64,000 nt of DNA from JAWVZB01 sp033722375 (GTDB lineage Bacteria; Actinomycetota; Nitriliruptoria; Nitriliruptorales; Nitriliruptoraceae). The stretch spans positions 5,285 through 69,284 of the forward strand of contig JAWVZB010000001.1 in the NCBI GenBank assembly GCA_033722375.1, read 5' to 3'. Shown one piece after another: positions 7,241 to 15,914 of the stretch. Position numbers and translations under genes: made by a program. The notes under the pieces were generated by a model. The model was not told where the DNA came from. It made no database searches and saw nothing but the letters and a program-made list of their open reading frames with translations. How positions within the stretch are numbered: position 1 is the stretch's first letter; the number at the start of each line of letters is the position of its first letter.

Positions 7241-9082
7241 GTGTGCTTCAACAACCTCCCGATCCTCTTCGATGACTCCGGACGCGCGCGGCTGGACGAA
7301 TCACGTGGCTTCGCGGTCGACACCGCGCCGCGTGAGGCGCCGGCCTACGTCGCTCCCTCCGAGGCCAAGGGGAAGACCTTCTCGATCGATCCGGTGACCC
7401 GGGTGGCCGGCGCGCTCGCGTTCCACACCACCGTGGACCTCGAGGACCGCGTCGTCACGAGCGCACACTCACAGGCTGTGCTGTTCCGTGGCTACGAGCT
7501 GATCCTGCGCGATCGGGAGCCCGAGGAGGCCATCCACATCTCGTCCCGTGCGTGCGGTGTCTGCGGCGGGGTCCACTCCACCGCGTCGGCCATGGCACTC
7601 GAGATGGCCTTCGGCGTCGTGCCTCCGCCGCTCGCGATCATCGCGCGCAACCTCGCCGAAGGGGCGGAGCTGCTCTACGACCACTGCCTGCATCTGTTCC
7701 TGCTCGCGGGGGTCGACTACTCGCAGCAGGTGGTCGAGCAGACGAGCCCCGGGTTGTGGCGACGCGCACAGCGGACCGCTGCTCCGAACGCCGGCACGCA
7801 CGGCTTGATGACGATCGCCGACATCATGACGGGTCTCAACCCGCTGCGAGGCAGTCTCGTGACCGAGGCGCTCGAGGTGACCCGGACCGGACGCGAGATC
7901 GTCTCGCTGGTCTACGGCAAGTACCCCCATCCCTCGGCGATCGTCCCGGCCGGGCTCGGAACGAGTCTCGACCACGCCACCTTGAACCAGGTTCTGTCAC
8001 GGATGGTGCGGCTGCTCGATTACGCGAAGAAGGTCGCCACGTTGTGGGACGATCTGGTCGAGTTCTTCCTCGAGGCCGATCCCGACTACCGGCTGGTCGG
8101 TGTTCGCCCCGCCAACCTCATCAGCACCGGCATGTGGGACGACCCCCGCGTCTACGACGCCACCTACGCGAACGCCGACGCGTGGGGGCAGCGCCGCCTC
8201 ACGACACCGGGGGTGGTGATCGACGGCGAGCTGCGGACCACGAACCTGCGGCAGATCAACCTCGGGATCGAGGAGTTCGTCGACCACTCGTTCTACGAGC
8301 GGTGGGCCGACGACGACGAGCCCGGGGAGGCACCGGACGGGGCGCCGCTGAGTCCGTTCCACCCGTGGAACAAGCGCACCATCCCCCGTCCCGAGGCAAC
8401 GAGCTGGCGGGACCGCTACTCCTGGTCCACCGCCCCGCGCTGGGACCGCGAGGCGATGGAGTCGGGACCGCTCGCCCGGCAGTGGATCACGGTCGCCGCG
8501 GGACTGGTCGAGACGGAGTTCATCCGGACGGCGCCCGGACGGCTCGAGATCGTCGTCCCCGAGAGCTCCCTGCCCGAGATGACGATCACCTGGCGGGTGC
8601 CCGACACGGTCAACGCGCTCGAGCGGATCCGCGCTCGTGCGACCCACGTGGCCTACTGTCTCATGGCGGGCTACACCTACCTCCTCGAGGCGTTCGACGC
8701 GTTCCGCAGCGGGGAGACCGAGATGGCCGCACCCTACGAGGTCACCGACGGGGTTGGGGTCGGCTTCTGGGAAGCGGGACGGGGAACGCTCACCCACTAC
8801 GCGACGATCGAGGACGGCAAGCTCGCCAACTACCAGATCCTCACGCCGTCCACCTGGATGGCCTCGCCTCGCGATCCGTGGGATCTGCCCGGCCCCTACG
8901 AGGAGGCCGTCCTGAACACGCCCATCCTCGAGCACACCGAGGACCCGGACGCGTTCACGGGGATCGACATCCTCCGCACGATCCGGAGCTTCGATCCGTG
9001 CCTGCCCTGTGCCGTACATCTGCACACCGGCGGTGGCACGATCGTCCGGGATGCGACGAGCTGCGCGTGTGGTACGTCATGA
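7241..9082 (+). CDS. [NiFe] hydrogenase large (catalytic) subunit
   Basis: This 613-residue catalytic subunit binds the Ni-Fe(CN)2CO centre. The N-terminal ligand motif is SRACGVCGGVHS (R-x-C-G-x-C-x3-H) and the C-terminal one is DPCLPCAVH. Twenty residues follow the last His and include two further cysteines (SCACGTS). Such an extension is normally removed by a maturation endopeptidase after metal insertion. The mid-region (SPFHPWNK, SWSTAPRWDR) resembles oxygen-tolerant actinobacterial uptake hydrogenases. The start is a GTG with a weak ribosome-binding site, probably coupled to the small subunit. No hyp maturation genes and no cytochrome b or quinone-linked partner are in the window. Confidence 0.93.
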   Translation: MCFNNLPILFDDSGRARLDESRGFAVDTAPREAPAYVAPSEAKGKTFSIDPVTRVAGALAFHTTVDLEDRVVTSAHSQAVLFRGYELILRDREPEEAIHISSRACGVCGGVHSTASAMALEMAFGVVPPPLAIIARNLAEGAELLYDHCLHLFLLAGVDYSQQVVEQTSPGLWRRAQRTAAPNAGTHGLMTIADIMTGLNPLRGSLVTEALEVTRTGREIVSLVYGKYPHPSAIVPAGLGTSLDHATLNQVLSRMVRLLDYAKKVATLWDDLVEFFLEADPDYRLVGVRPANLISTGMWDDPRVYDATYANADAWGQRRLTTPGVVIDGELRTTNLRQINLGIEEFVDHSFYERWADDDEPGEAPDGAPLSPFHPWNKRTIPRPEATSWRDRYSWSTAPRWDREAMESGPLARQWITVAAGLVETEFIRTAPGRLEIVVPESSLPEMTITWRVPDTVNALERIRARATHVAYCLMAGYTYLLEAFDAFRSGETEMAAPYEVTDGVGVGFWEAGRGTLTHYATIEDGKLANYQILTPSTWMASPRDPWDLPGPYEEAVLNTPILEHTEDPDAFTGIDILRTIRSFDPCLPCAVHLHTGGGTIVRDATSCACGTS

Positions 9083-9092
9083 GGGGCCGCCC

Positions 9093-10832
9093 GTGAGCAC
9101 GGACGAGGAGGAGCCCGGCGACGAGGCCGGCACCTCGTCGGCAGGGTCGGGCGTGACCATGCGGCGCCTGTCGCAGGCGTTGGATTCCCTGGCCGAGGTG
9201 CAGGCCGACCTCGACGAGGAGCGGCTCCGCCGGTTCCAGGCGGAGGCACTCCTGGACCGCCTGTTCACGTCGATGTCGGATGCGGTGCTGGTCGTGGATC
9301 CACATGGCGAGGTCGTGCGGGCCAGTGGTGCCGCCCCGCGCCTGTTCGGTCGGCCCGAGGACGAGCTGATCGGATCCGTGCCGGAGGGGTGGTACGAGGA
9401 CGAGGTTCCCCTCCGTCCCTGGGACCTCCTCGAACGCGCCCCGTCCGGGCAGTTGCACCTCGAGACGGTGGTCCAGCGACCGGATGGCAGCAGCCGTGAG
9501 GTGAGCCTGTCCTGCACCGTGATCCGGGACCGCGACGGCAAGGTCACCGGAGCCGTACACGCAGCTCGCGACCTCAGCAACGTGCACTACCTCCTGCGTG
9601 AGGTCCGGGCGGCCGAACAGCGCTGGCGCCTGCTGGCCCACGTCGGAGCTCGACTGTCCGAGGCGCTCGATCCGGAGGACGTGCTCGGGGAGCTCGTGAC
9701 CTACCTCGGTGGGGAGACCGAGCTCGGTGTGGCGCTGCTGTTGACAGACGACGGAGTGATCGAGGTCGTGCATCTGTCCCCGGACGTCCCGGACGGCGAG
9801 GTCCTCGACGGGCTCGTCGGGACGGCTCCGTCGGCCGGTTCCAGCCTCGCGGCGGTGCTGGCGGACGGTCAGACGGTGCATGCCCCCGCCCCACCCTCCG
9901 ACTTCCCGCTCGCTGGGCCCGCCCTCCCGGCGATGGCATCGGCGGCGGTGCTCCCGCTCACCGCCGACGACCGGACCTTCGGGGCGATGATCGTCGCGTC
10001 ACCGGAGGCGCGTGCGGTGCGGGAGGAACACGTGGACCTCTTCGAGGAGGTCGCCGCACGGATCGCCCTCAGCATCGCGAACGCGCGCTTGCAGCGTCGG
10101 ATCATGGAACACCGTGCCGAGCAGGAGGCGGTGGCGTACCGCGACCGCATCCTTGAGGCGATCTCGCACGAGATGAAGACCCCGCTGGCGGTCCTCACGG
10201 GCCAGCTCAAGCAGCTCAAGACCGCCGGCGGGTCCGTCGAGCCCGCCGCGCTCGAGAAGATCGTGGCCAGCGTCGATCGACAGGTCATCCGGCTCCGGCG
10301 GCTCGTGACGCAGTTCCTCGACTACATCCGGGTCGAAGCCGGGCATGAACTGGCGGTCAGCACCCGTCCCGTCGACGTGCGCTCGCTGGTCGAGACGACC
10401 GCCGAGACGGTCGCAGACGAGGGTCGGCTGCGGCTCGACCTCCCCGCCGACCTCCCTCCCGCGGAGGCGGACACGAACCGGCTCGACCTGGCGCTGGCGA
10501 ACCTGATCTCGAACGCCCTGAAGTACGCGCCCTCCTCCACCCCGGTCACGGTCACCGGTCGCGAGGCGGGGCGACACGTCGAGATCAGCGTCACCGACGA
10601 AGGGCCCGGCATCCCGATCTCCGAACAGCCGCGACTGTTCGACAAGTTCGCCCGTGGATCCGAGGAGAGTGGGGTCGAAGGGAGCGGCCTCGGGTTGTAC
10701 ATGACGCGCCAGATGATGCACAGTCAGGGTGGCGAAGTACGGCTGTCGAGCCGCCCCGGAGAGGGAAGCCGGTTCACGCTGGTGTTGCCACGCTCGGACG
10801 TTGAAGACGAGGGGGACAACGATGAGCAGTGA
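9093..10832 (+). CDS. PAS-GAF sensor histidine kinase next to the hydrogenase
   Basis: This is a 579-residue cytoplasmic kinase without membrane segments. A short coiled coil (about residues 24-50) is followed by a PAS domain (about 53-165), a GAF domain (about 180-340) and HisKA with phospho-acceptor His359 in ISHEMKTPL. The ATPase domain carries an N-box (LALANLISNALKYA), DEGPGIP and GSGLGLYM. The GTG at 9093 has GAGGGG 6 nt upstream and lies 10 bp after the hydrogenase large-subunit stop, so the genes are probably one operon. PAS kinases paired with hydrogenase-like sensors are known (HoxJ/HupT), so hydrogen or redox sensing is plausible. The ligand is not known. Confidence 0.9.
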   Translation: MSTDEEEPGDEAGTSSAGSGVTMRRLSQALDSLAEVQADLDEERLRRFQAEALLDRLFTSMSDAVLVVDPHGEVVRASGAAPRLFGRPEDELIGSVPEGWYEDEVPLRPWDLLERAPSGQLHLETVVQRPDGSSREVSLSCTVIRDRDGKVTGAVHAARDLSNVHYLLREVRAAEQRWRLLAHVGARLSEALDPEDVLGELVTYLGGETELGVALLLTDDGVIEVVHLSPDVPDGEVLDGLVGTAPSAGSSLAAVLADGQTVHAPAPPSDFPLAGPALPAMASAAVLPLTADDRTFGAMIVASPEARAVREEHVDLFEEVAARIALSIANARLQRRIMEHRAEQEAVAYRDRILEAISHEMKTPLAVLTGQLKQLKTAGGSVEPAALEKIVASVDRQVIRLRRLVTQFLDYIRVEAGHELAVSTRPVDVRSLVETTAETVADEGRLRLDLPADLPPAEADTNRLDLALANLISNALKYAPSSTPVTVTGREAGRHVEISVTDEGPGIPISEQPRLFDKFARGSEESGVEGSGLGLYMTRQMMHSQGGEVRLSSRPGEGSRFTLVLPRSDVEDEGDNDEQ

Positions 10833-11196
10833 CCACGATCGGCGCGTCCTGCTCCTGCTGGTCGACGACGAGCCCGAGATCCGCATGCTCCTCCGCACCA
10901 TGCTGGGGGTGCGCAACTGGAACGTCGACGAGGCGTCGTCCGGCCCTGAGGCGCTCGAGAAGTGTGACGAGGACGGCTACCGGGCGATCATCCTCGACCA
11001 GCGGATGCCGAGGATGACCGGCCTCGAGGTCGCCCGGGAGCTCCGCGACCAGGGCAACGAGACCCCCATCGTGCTCTTCTCCGCCTACCTGGAACCCGAC
11101 GTGGAGGCGGGCGCCCAGGAGCTCGGCTTGCCAACGGTGCCGAAGGACGACTTCGACCAGCTCTTCGATGTTCTGGAGCGTCTCGTGCGTGCCTGA
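10822..11196 (+). CDS. Single-domain response regulator
   Basis: This 124-residue receiver-only protein overlaps the kinase gene by 11 bp, so it is almost certainly the kinase's partner. The acidic pocket is DDEPE near residue 13, the phospho-acceptor is Asp59 in ILDQRMPRMTG, and a Ser is seen in LFSAY. The usual conserved Lys appears as LPTVPKDD. There is no DNA-binding output domain, so it must act by protein contact or as a phosphate relay. Confidence 0.9.
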   Translation: MSSDHDRRVLLLLVDDEPEIRMLLRTMLGVRNWNVDEASSGPEALEKCDEDGYRAIILDQRMPRMTGLEVARELRDQGNETPIVLFSAYLEPDVEAGAQELGLPTVPKDDFDQLFDVLERLVRA

Positions 11197-11211
11197 GTCG
11201 TGCGACTCAGG
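11192..11211. terminator. Palindrome spanning two convergent stop codons
   Basis: Nine-base arms (CCTGAGTCG / CGACTCAGG) are separated by two bases. The plus-strand stop of the receiver gene (11194-11196) and the minus-strand stop of the protease-like gene (11207-11209) both lie inside the hairpin. It probably acts as a short bidirectional terminator or mRNA end-protecting stem. There is no T-run on either side. Confidence 0.5.
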
Positions 11212-11734
11212 ACCGGTGGGGTGGGCTCGGGGCCGTGAGCCGCGCCACCTCGGCGTCGATCCTCGCGAGCAGGTCGGGGACGAGCGCCAGGGCGTCCGCT
11301 GATGGTTCCGCCGCGAAGCCCGTGTCGATGGGTTCGACCTCGAGGACGCAGGTGTCCTCCGGCAGTGCGCCGTAGTAGGCCGTGATCGCCAGGATGTGAT
11401 CGAGGTCGATCACACCGGAGACGCTCTCGCCGAGCCTCGCCTGGAGCTCTGCTGGATCCGGCCCGTCACGCTGCGGAGCTCGCCATCGGATCGTGCCGGG
11501 CTCATCGCCGCGCGGGTGGCACGCCACGATCAGGAGGGCGTCCGGAGCCAGCTCCTGGAGTAGGTGAACCACCCGGTGCGCGGCCACGGTGACCTCCTCG
11601 ACGTGGACCCCGGCCGGCAGGACCCGTTCGCGGCATCGGCGGGCCACGAGGGGGCCGAGGTCGAGGTCACCGGCCCACGGGATCCCGACGCCGGCGATCA
11701 GCAGCGATACTTCGTCGGTGGTCGTTCGTGGCAT
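11207..11734 (-). CDS. Hydrogenase maturation protease-like protein (HyaD/HupD fold), divergent
   Basis: The 175-residue protein has the overall pattern of the endopeptidases that trim [NiFe] large subunits: an N-terminal GVGIPWAGDLDLG loop, a central strand followed by DEPGTI, and the C-terminal YYGALPEDTCVLEVEPID. Its position beside the hydrogenase supports that role. The nickel-binding residues of classical proteases are not obvious. The Glu of the GN-x4-DE motif aligns with Leu, the Asp of VDA aligns with Ala, and the usual His is displaced. It may therefore be a divergent protease or a non-catalytic chaperone. It is transcribed toward the kinase/receiver operon. Confidence 0.65.
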   Translation of the reverse strand: MPRTTTDEVSLLIAGVGIPWAGDLDLGPLVARRCRERVLPAGVHVEEVTVAAHRVVHLLQELAPDALLIVACHPRGDEPGTIRWRAPQRDGPDPAELQARLGESVSGVIDLDHILAITAYYGALPEDTCVLEVEPIDTGFAAEPSADALALVPDLLARIDAEVARLTAPSPPHRS

Positions 11735-11880
11735 GTGCCGACCTTAGGTCGTCGGCCCGCTCTCGGGCGCGGCGGTTTCGCGACAACCGACCTTCGTGCA
11801 GACCGACCCACGTCTGACGGTCACTACCCTGGCGAGGCTCGCCCCCGGCGAGGCCCCTCGTAGTCAGGAACAGGTCGACG

Positions 11881-14800
11881 GTGACGGATCAGGGACAGCA
11901 CTCCGTCTCGGCACGGCACGCCCACCTGACGTTCGTGCCGGGGGAGCTCGCACCGGCCTCCGGAGCGTTCGTCGTCTGGGGGGTTGACCATCCGGATGAG
12001 GCTGCGCTCGAGCTCGGGTTCCCGGCTGGCGAGAAGGGCCGGCTGCGGACGGTCGTGCGGGGCGACGACGGCCGGCTGGAGCGTCGTGACGTGGACGGTC
12101 GCGTGATCCCGCTCGTGCCCATCCTGCGGGTCCTGGCCGCGATGCCGCCGGGTTCGGATCATGCTCCGTGGCAGCGGCCGTCGGACAGCGTGCTCGCCTG
12201 GAGCGTCGCGGCGAAGCTCGCGCTCGAGTTCGTGTCGGCCGGACGCGTGGTACCGAGCTTCCAGGCGGATCAGGGCGGCGACGAGGGACGCGCGATCTGG
12301 CGCTGCGTACCGACCTCCGACGGCCGGCTCGCCCACCTCGCCGAGGCGATGCCGCTCGCCGCCACCGCGTTGCGGAGCGACGAGGACGACGCCACGGTCT
12401 GGGTACCGCTGCGCCTCCTGCGATCCTTCTGCGACGCGGTCGCGGACGCGTGTGGTCGCGCCGGGAGGCGGCCCGAGGTCGATCCGCGCCGGCGCGGGGC
12501 GCGGCGCCCGTGGGAGGAGATGTGGGCCGACGCGCTCGCGAGTGCTGATCCCACGGTGTCCCGGCTGCGGATGGATTCTGGAGAGCTCGCGGACGCCGTG
12601 CAGGACTGGGCCAGTCCCTACCTGGGCCGCCGCGAGGGACGGTCGGTGCAGCTGCTGCTGAAGCTGGAGCCGCCGGCGACCGAGGACGGGTCGGTCGCCC
12701 CGCTCGAGGTGCCGTCGGGGGAGTGGCGCCTGAGCTTCCATCTGCGTTCCATCCTCGACGAATCCGCGGTGGTGCCTGCCGGAGACGTCTGGGGGGCGGA
12801 CGGGGTGGTCGAACTCGCCGGCAAGCGGGTGCACGACGCCGCCGAAGTGCTCGTGCGTGCTCTGGCTGGGGCGGCCCGGCTGTTCCCCCCTCTGGAGCCG
12901 GTCCTCTCCGATGCGTCGCCGACGGGTATCGACCTGTCCGGTCCCGAGGTCGCGCAGCTCTTGACCGGCGACCTCGATGCCCTGGTGGATGCCGGCATCG
13001 CCGTGCAGATCCCACCGGAGCTGCGACAGGCGGACGACCGCCGCCTACGGATCCGCGCCCGGATCGGCAGGACCACCGATGCTGACATCGGCTCGCTCGC
13101 GGACGCCGGGTTCTCCCTGCCCGACCTGACCCAGTTCGAGTACGAGCTGGCTATCGGCGACGACGCGCTGACCGAGGAGGAGTTCGCCGAGATCGTCAAG
13201 GCCAAACAGCCACTCGTGCGCTGGCGCGGCCAGTGGGTGCGGGTCGAGCGTGACGAGGCCGACCGGCTCGCAGCGATCGCGGGAACCACCGGCACCCTCG
13301 ACGTCACCGAAGCGTTGGCGGCGGCGTTGGCGGGCCAGCGCCGCGACGACGAACTCGGACTCGTGGACACCGTGGCGTCGGGCGAGATCCTGGCGCTGGT
13401 GGAGCGGCTGGTGCAGGAGGGGGCGGACCTCGACGACCCCAACCTCGACGGCATCGACGGTGACCTGCGCGACTACCAGCGACGCGGCATCGCCTGGCTG
13501 CAGCAGCTCGCTGCCCTGGGGCTCGGCGGGGTGCTCGCCGACGAGATGGGGCTCGGCAAGAGCGTGCAGGCCATCGCGCTCATGACCGCGCGGCGACAGG
13601 ACCGTCCCCACCTGGTGGTGTGCCCGACCTCGGTCGTCGGCAACTGGGAGCGCGAGATCGCCAAGTGGACCGGTGACTTCCCGAGCATCCGCTACCACGG
13701 GCCCGACCGCCCCAGCACGATCCGTGCCTTCCACCCCGGCCACATCACGGTCACGACCTACGCGCTGCTGCGGCGGGACATCGACCTGCTCGAAGCCGTC
13801 GACTGGGACGTGGTGGTGTTCGACGAGGCGCAGAAGATCAAGAACGCCGAATCCAAGGGCGCGAAGGCCGCGCGGGCACTCGACGCCCGGGTCAAGATCG
13901 CGATGACCGGGACGCCGATCGAGAACCGGCTGTCCGAGCTGTGGGCGATCATCGACGTGACCAACCCGGGGCTGCTCGGATCCCGGCGGCGCTTCAACGA
14001 ACGGTTCGGCGTGCCCATCGAGCGTTGGCACGACGCCGAGGCCGCGGAGCGGTTGCGCCGGCTCATCGCGCCGTTCGTGATGCGCCGCCTCAAGTCCGAC
14101 CCCGAGGTGTCGGTCGACCTCCCCGAGAAGCAGGAGATCACCGTCCACTGCTCCCTCACCCGCGAGCAGGCGTCGCTCTACCAGGCGGCGGTGGACAAGG
14201 CGTTCTCGGGGGAGGGCCTCGGCGCCACGACCTTCGAGCGGCGCGGGCGGATCCTCGCCCTGCTCACCGCGCTCAAGCAGATCTGCAACCATCCGCGCCA
14301 GTACCTGCGTGACGGCAGCCGACTCCAGGGCCGGTCCGGGAAGCTCTCGCGGGTCACCGACATCCTCCAGGAGGTGGTCGCCTCGGGCGACCACGCGCTC
14401 GTGTTCACCCAGTACAAGCAGATGGGCGATCTGCTCGTCGAACACCTCGAGTCGGCCCTCGACCTGCCCGAGGTCCCGTTCCTGCACGGCGGCACCGCCA
14501 TGTCGGCGCGGGAGGCCATGGTCGATCGGTTCCAGGAAGCTCCGGATGCCCCGCCGATCCTGCTCGTGTCGCTGCGGGCGGGGGGCACCGGTCTGAACCT
14601 CACCCGCGCCACGGAGGTGATCCACTACGACCGCTGGTGGAACCCCGCGGTCGAGCAGCAGGCCACCGACCGCGCTCATCGCCTCGGACAGACCCGCCCC
14701 GTCACGGTCCACGCGCTCGTGACCGCCGGGACCGTCGAGGACCGCATCGCCGAGCTCCTCCAACAGAAGAAGGATCTCGCCCGGCAGGTGGTGGGCGAGG

Positions 14801-14898
14801 GTGAGGCATGGATCACCGAGCTCGACGACGACGATCTCCGCGAGCTGATCGCGCTCAACGAGGAGGATGTGGAAGACGAGGAAGAGGCGGTGGCGTGA
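11881..14898 (+). CDS. SNF2-family DEAD/DEAH-box helicase
   Basis: This is a 1005-residue Swi2/Snf2 ATPase. The N-terminal half (about residues 1-520) matches the bacterial SNF2-associated region. The ATPase core begins with LRDYQRRGIAWL and has Walker A DEMGLGKSVQ, motif Ia VVCPTSVVGNW, motif II DEAQKIKN and motif III MTGTPIENRLSELW. The helicase C domain contains VFTQYKQM, LRAGGTGLNLT and QATDRAHRLGQ. Such proteins are DNA translocases that remodel protein-DNA complexes. The GTG start is used, and the TGA overlaps the GTG of the downstream SWIM gene, implying coupled translation and a joint function. Confidence 0.93.
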   Translation: MTDQGQHSVSARHAHLTFVPGELAPASGAFVVWGVDHPDEAALELGFPAGEKGRLRTVVRGDDGRLERRDVDGRVIPLVPILRVLAAMPPGSDHAPWQRPSDSVLAWSVAAKLALEFVSAGRVVPSFQADQGGDEGRAIWRCVPTSDGRLAHLAEAMPLAATALRSDEDDATVWVPLRLLRSFCDAVADACGRAGRRPEVDPRRRGARRPWEEMWADALASADPTVSRLRMDSGELADAVQDWASPYLGRREGRSVQLLLKLEPPATEDGSVAPLEVPSGEWRLSFHLRSILDESAVVPAGDVWGADGVVELAGKRVHDAAEVLVRALAGAARLFPPLEPVLSDASPTGIDLSGPEVAQLLTGDLDALVDAGIAVQIPPELRQADDRRLRIRARIGRTTDADIGSLADAGFSLPDLTQFEYELAIGDDALTEEEFAEIVKAKQPLVRWRGQWVRVERDEADRLAAIAGTTGTLDVTEALAAALAGQRRDDELGLVDTVASGEILALVERLVQEGADLDDPNLDGIDGDLRDYQRRGIAWLQQLAALGLGGVLADEMGLGKSVQAIALMTARRQDRPHLVVCPTSVVGNWEREIAKWTGDFPSIRYHGPDRPSTIRAFHPGHITVTTYALLRRDIDLLEAVDWDVVVFDEAQKIKNAESKGAKAARALDARVKIAMTGTPIENRLSELWAIIDVTNPGLLGSRRRFNERFGVPIERWHDAEAAERLRRLIAPFVMRRLKSDPEVSVDLPEKQEITVHCSLTREQASLYQAAVDKAFSGEGLGATTFERRGRILALLTALKQICNHPRQYLRDGSRLQGRSGKLSRVTDILQEVVASGDHALVFTQYKQMGDLLVEHLESALDLPEVPFLHGGTAMSAREAMVDRFQEAPDAPPILLVSLRAGGTGLNLTRATEVIHYDRWWNPAVEQQATDRAHRLGQTRPVTVHALVTAGTVEDRIAELLQQKKDLARQVVGEGEAWITELDDDDLRELIALNEEDVEDEEEAVA

Positions 14899-15851
14899 CC
14901 GGGGTCGAGGACGAGACCAGGACGGCGTGGCCCGAGCGGTGGCTCGCCGGTGTCGGTGGGCAGCCGGACGGGTCCGCGGCCGAGCGGTTGTCCCGCGGGC
15001 GGTACTACGCCAGCCGCGGTGGCGGCTCCGACCTCACGATCGAACCGGGTCGGCTGTCGGCGCGGATCCCGGAAGGGCGGCTGCGGCCCCGGCTCGCCAC
15101 GGTCGACGTTCCCGAGCTCGACGAGCAAGGCCGTTCGGTCATCGTGGACGTCCTGGCGTCCGAGGTCCGCTTCCTCGCGGCTGCCCTCGAGGGCGAGCTT
15201 CCTCCCGCGCTCGCCGAAGCGCTCGCCGAGCGAGGCGTGGACCTGGTGCCGTCGAGAGACGAGATCGAAGAAGCGTGCACCTGCGGCGAGCGGCGCATGC
15301 CCTGCAAGCACGTGGCCACCGTCCACCACGCCTTCTCCGACCGGTTGGAGGAGGATCCACTGCCGCTGCTGAAGCTGCGGGGACAGGATCCGACGTCCCT
15401 CCTGGCGACGCTGCGCGAGCGCCGGCGGGGCGGGGCGCCTCCAGCTGGCACGATCCAGATCTCCGAGCTCGGGGACACCGACCCCAGCACGGCGCGGGGC
15501 GATCTGGAGGCGGTGACGCTGCATCCGCGGCAGGTGGACGATCCCGGTTGGCTGCTCGCGCACCTCGGGGAACCGCCCGGGGTCGAGGAGCTCGAGCGCT
15601 TCGAGGAACGCATCGCCGACGCGGCTGACTTCGCGTGGCGGATCGCCGCCGGCGAAGGCTCGGAGGTCGCCGACGAGGAGCTCCTGCTCGCCGAGCTCCG
15701 GGCGCAGCGGGTGTCCGGCGCCGGCAAGGTCGCCGACGCGTTGGGGTGGGATCGCGAGCAGACACGAACGCTGCTCGATGCCTTGTTCGAGCGGGGCGAC
15801 GTGCTGCGCATGGGGTCCGGCGAGGACGCCAAGTACCGCGCCGCCGACTAG
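14895..15851 (+). CDS. SWIM zinc-finger protein, partner of the SNF2 helicase
   Basis: This 318-residue protein has a SWIM motif CTCGERRMPCKHVATV (C-x-C-xn-C-x-H, about residues 130-145), which binds zinc and contacts DNA or protein. The rest is acidic and helical. Its C-terminal region (VADALGWDREQTRTLLDALFERGDVLRMG) looks like a winged-helix or WHTH segment. Its GTG overlaps the helicase stop by four bases. SNF2-SWIM pairs recur in bacterial genomes, and the cellular role of the pair is not established. Confidence 0.88.
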   Translation: MTGVEDETRTAWPERWLAGVGGQPDGSAAERLSRGRYYASRGGGSDLTIEPGRLSARIPEGRLRPRLATVDVPELDEQGRSVIVDVLASEVRFLAAALEGELPPALAEALAERGVDLVPSRDEIEEACTCGERRMPCKHVATVHHAFSDRLEEDPLPLLKLRGQDPTSLLATLRERRRGGAPPAGTIQISELGDTDPSTARGDLEAVTLHPRQVDDPGWLLAHLGEPPGVEELERFEERIADAADFAWRIAAGEGSEVADEELLLAELRAQRVSGAGKVADALGWDREQTRTLLDALFERGDVLRMGSGEDAKYRAAD

Positions 15852-15914
15852 CGGAGCCCTACGAGTCTGCTTGCTGGATATGTCCTGCGCCCGCACGATT
15901 TGTGCAGCAGGCTC

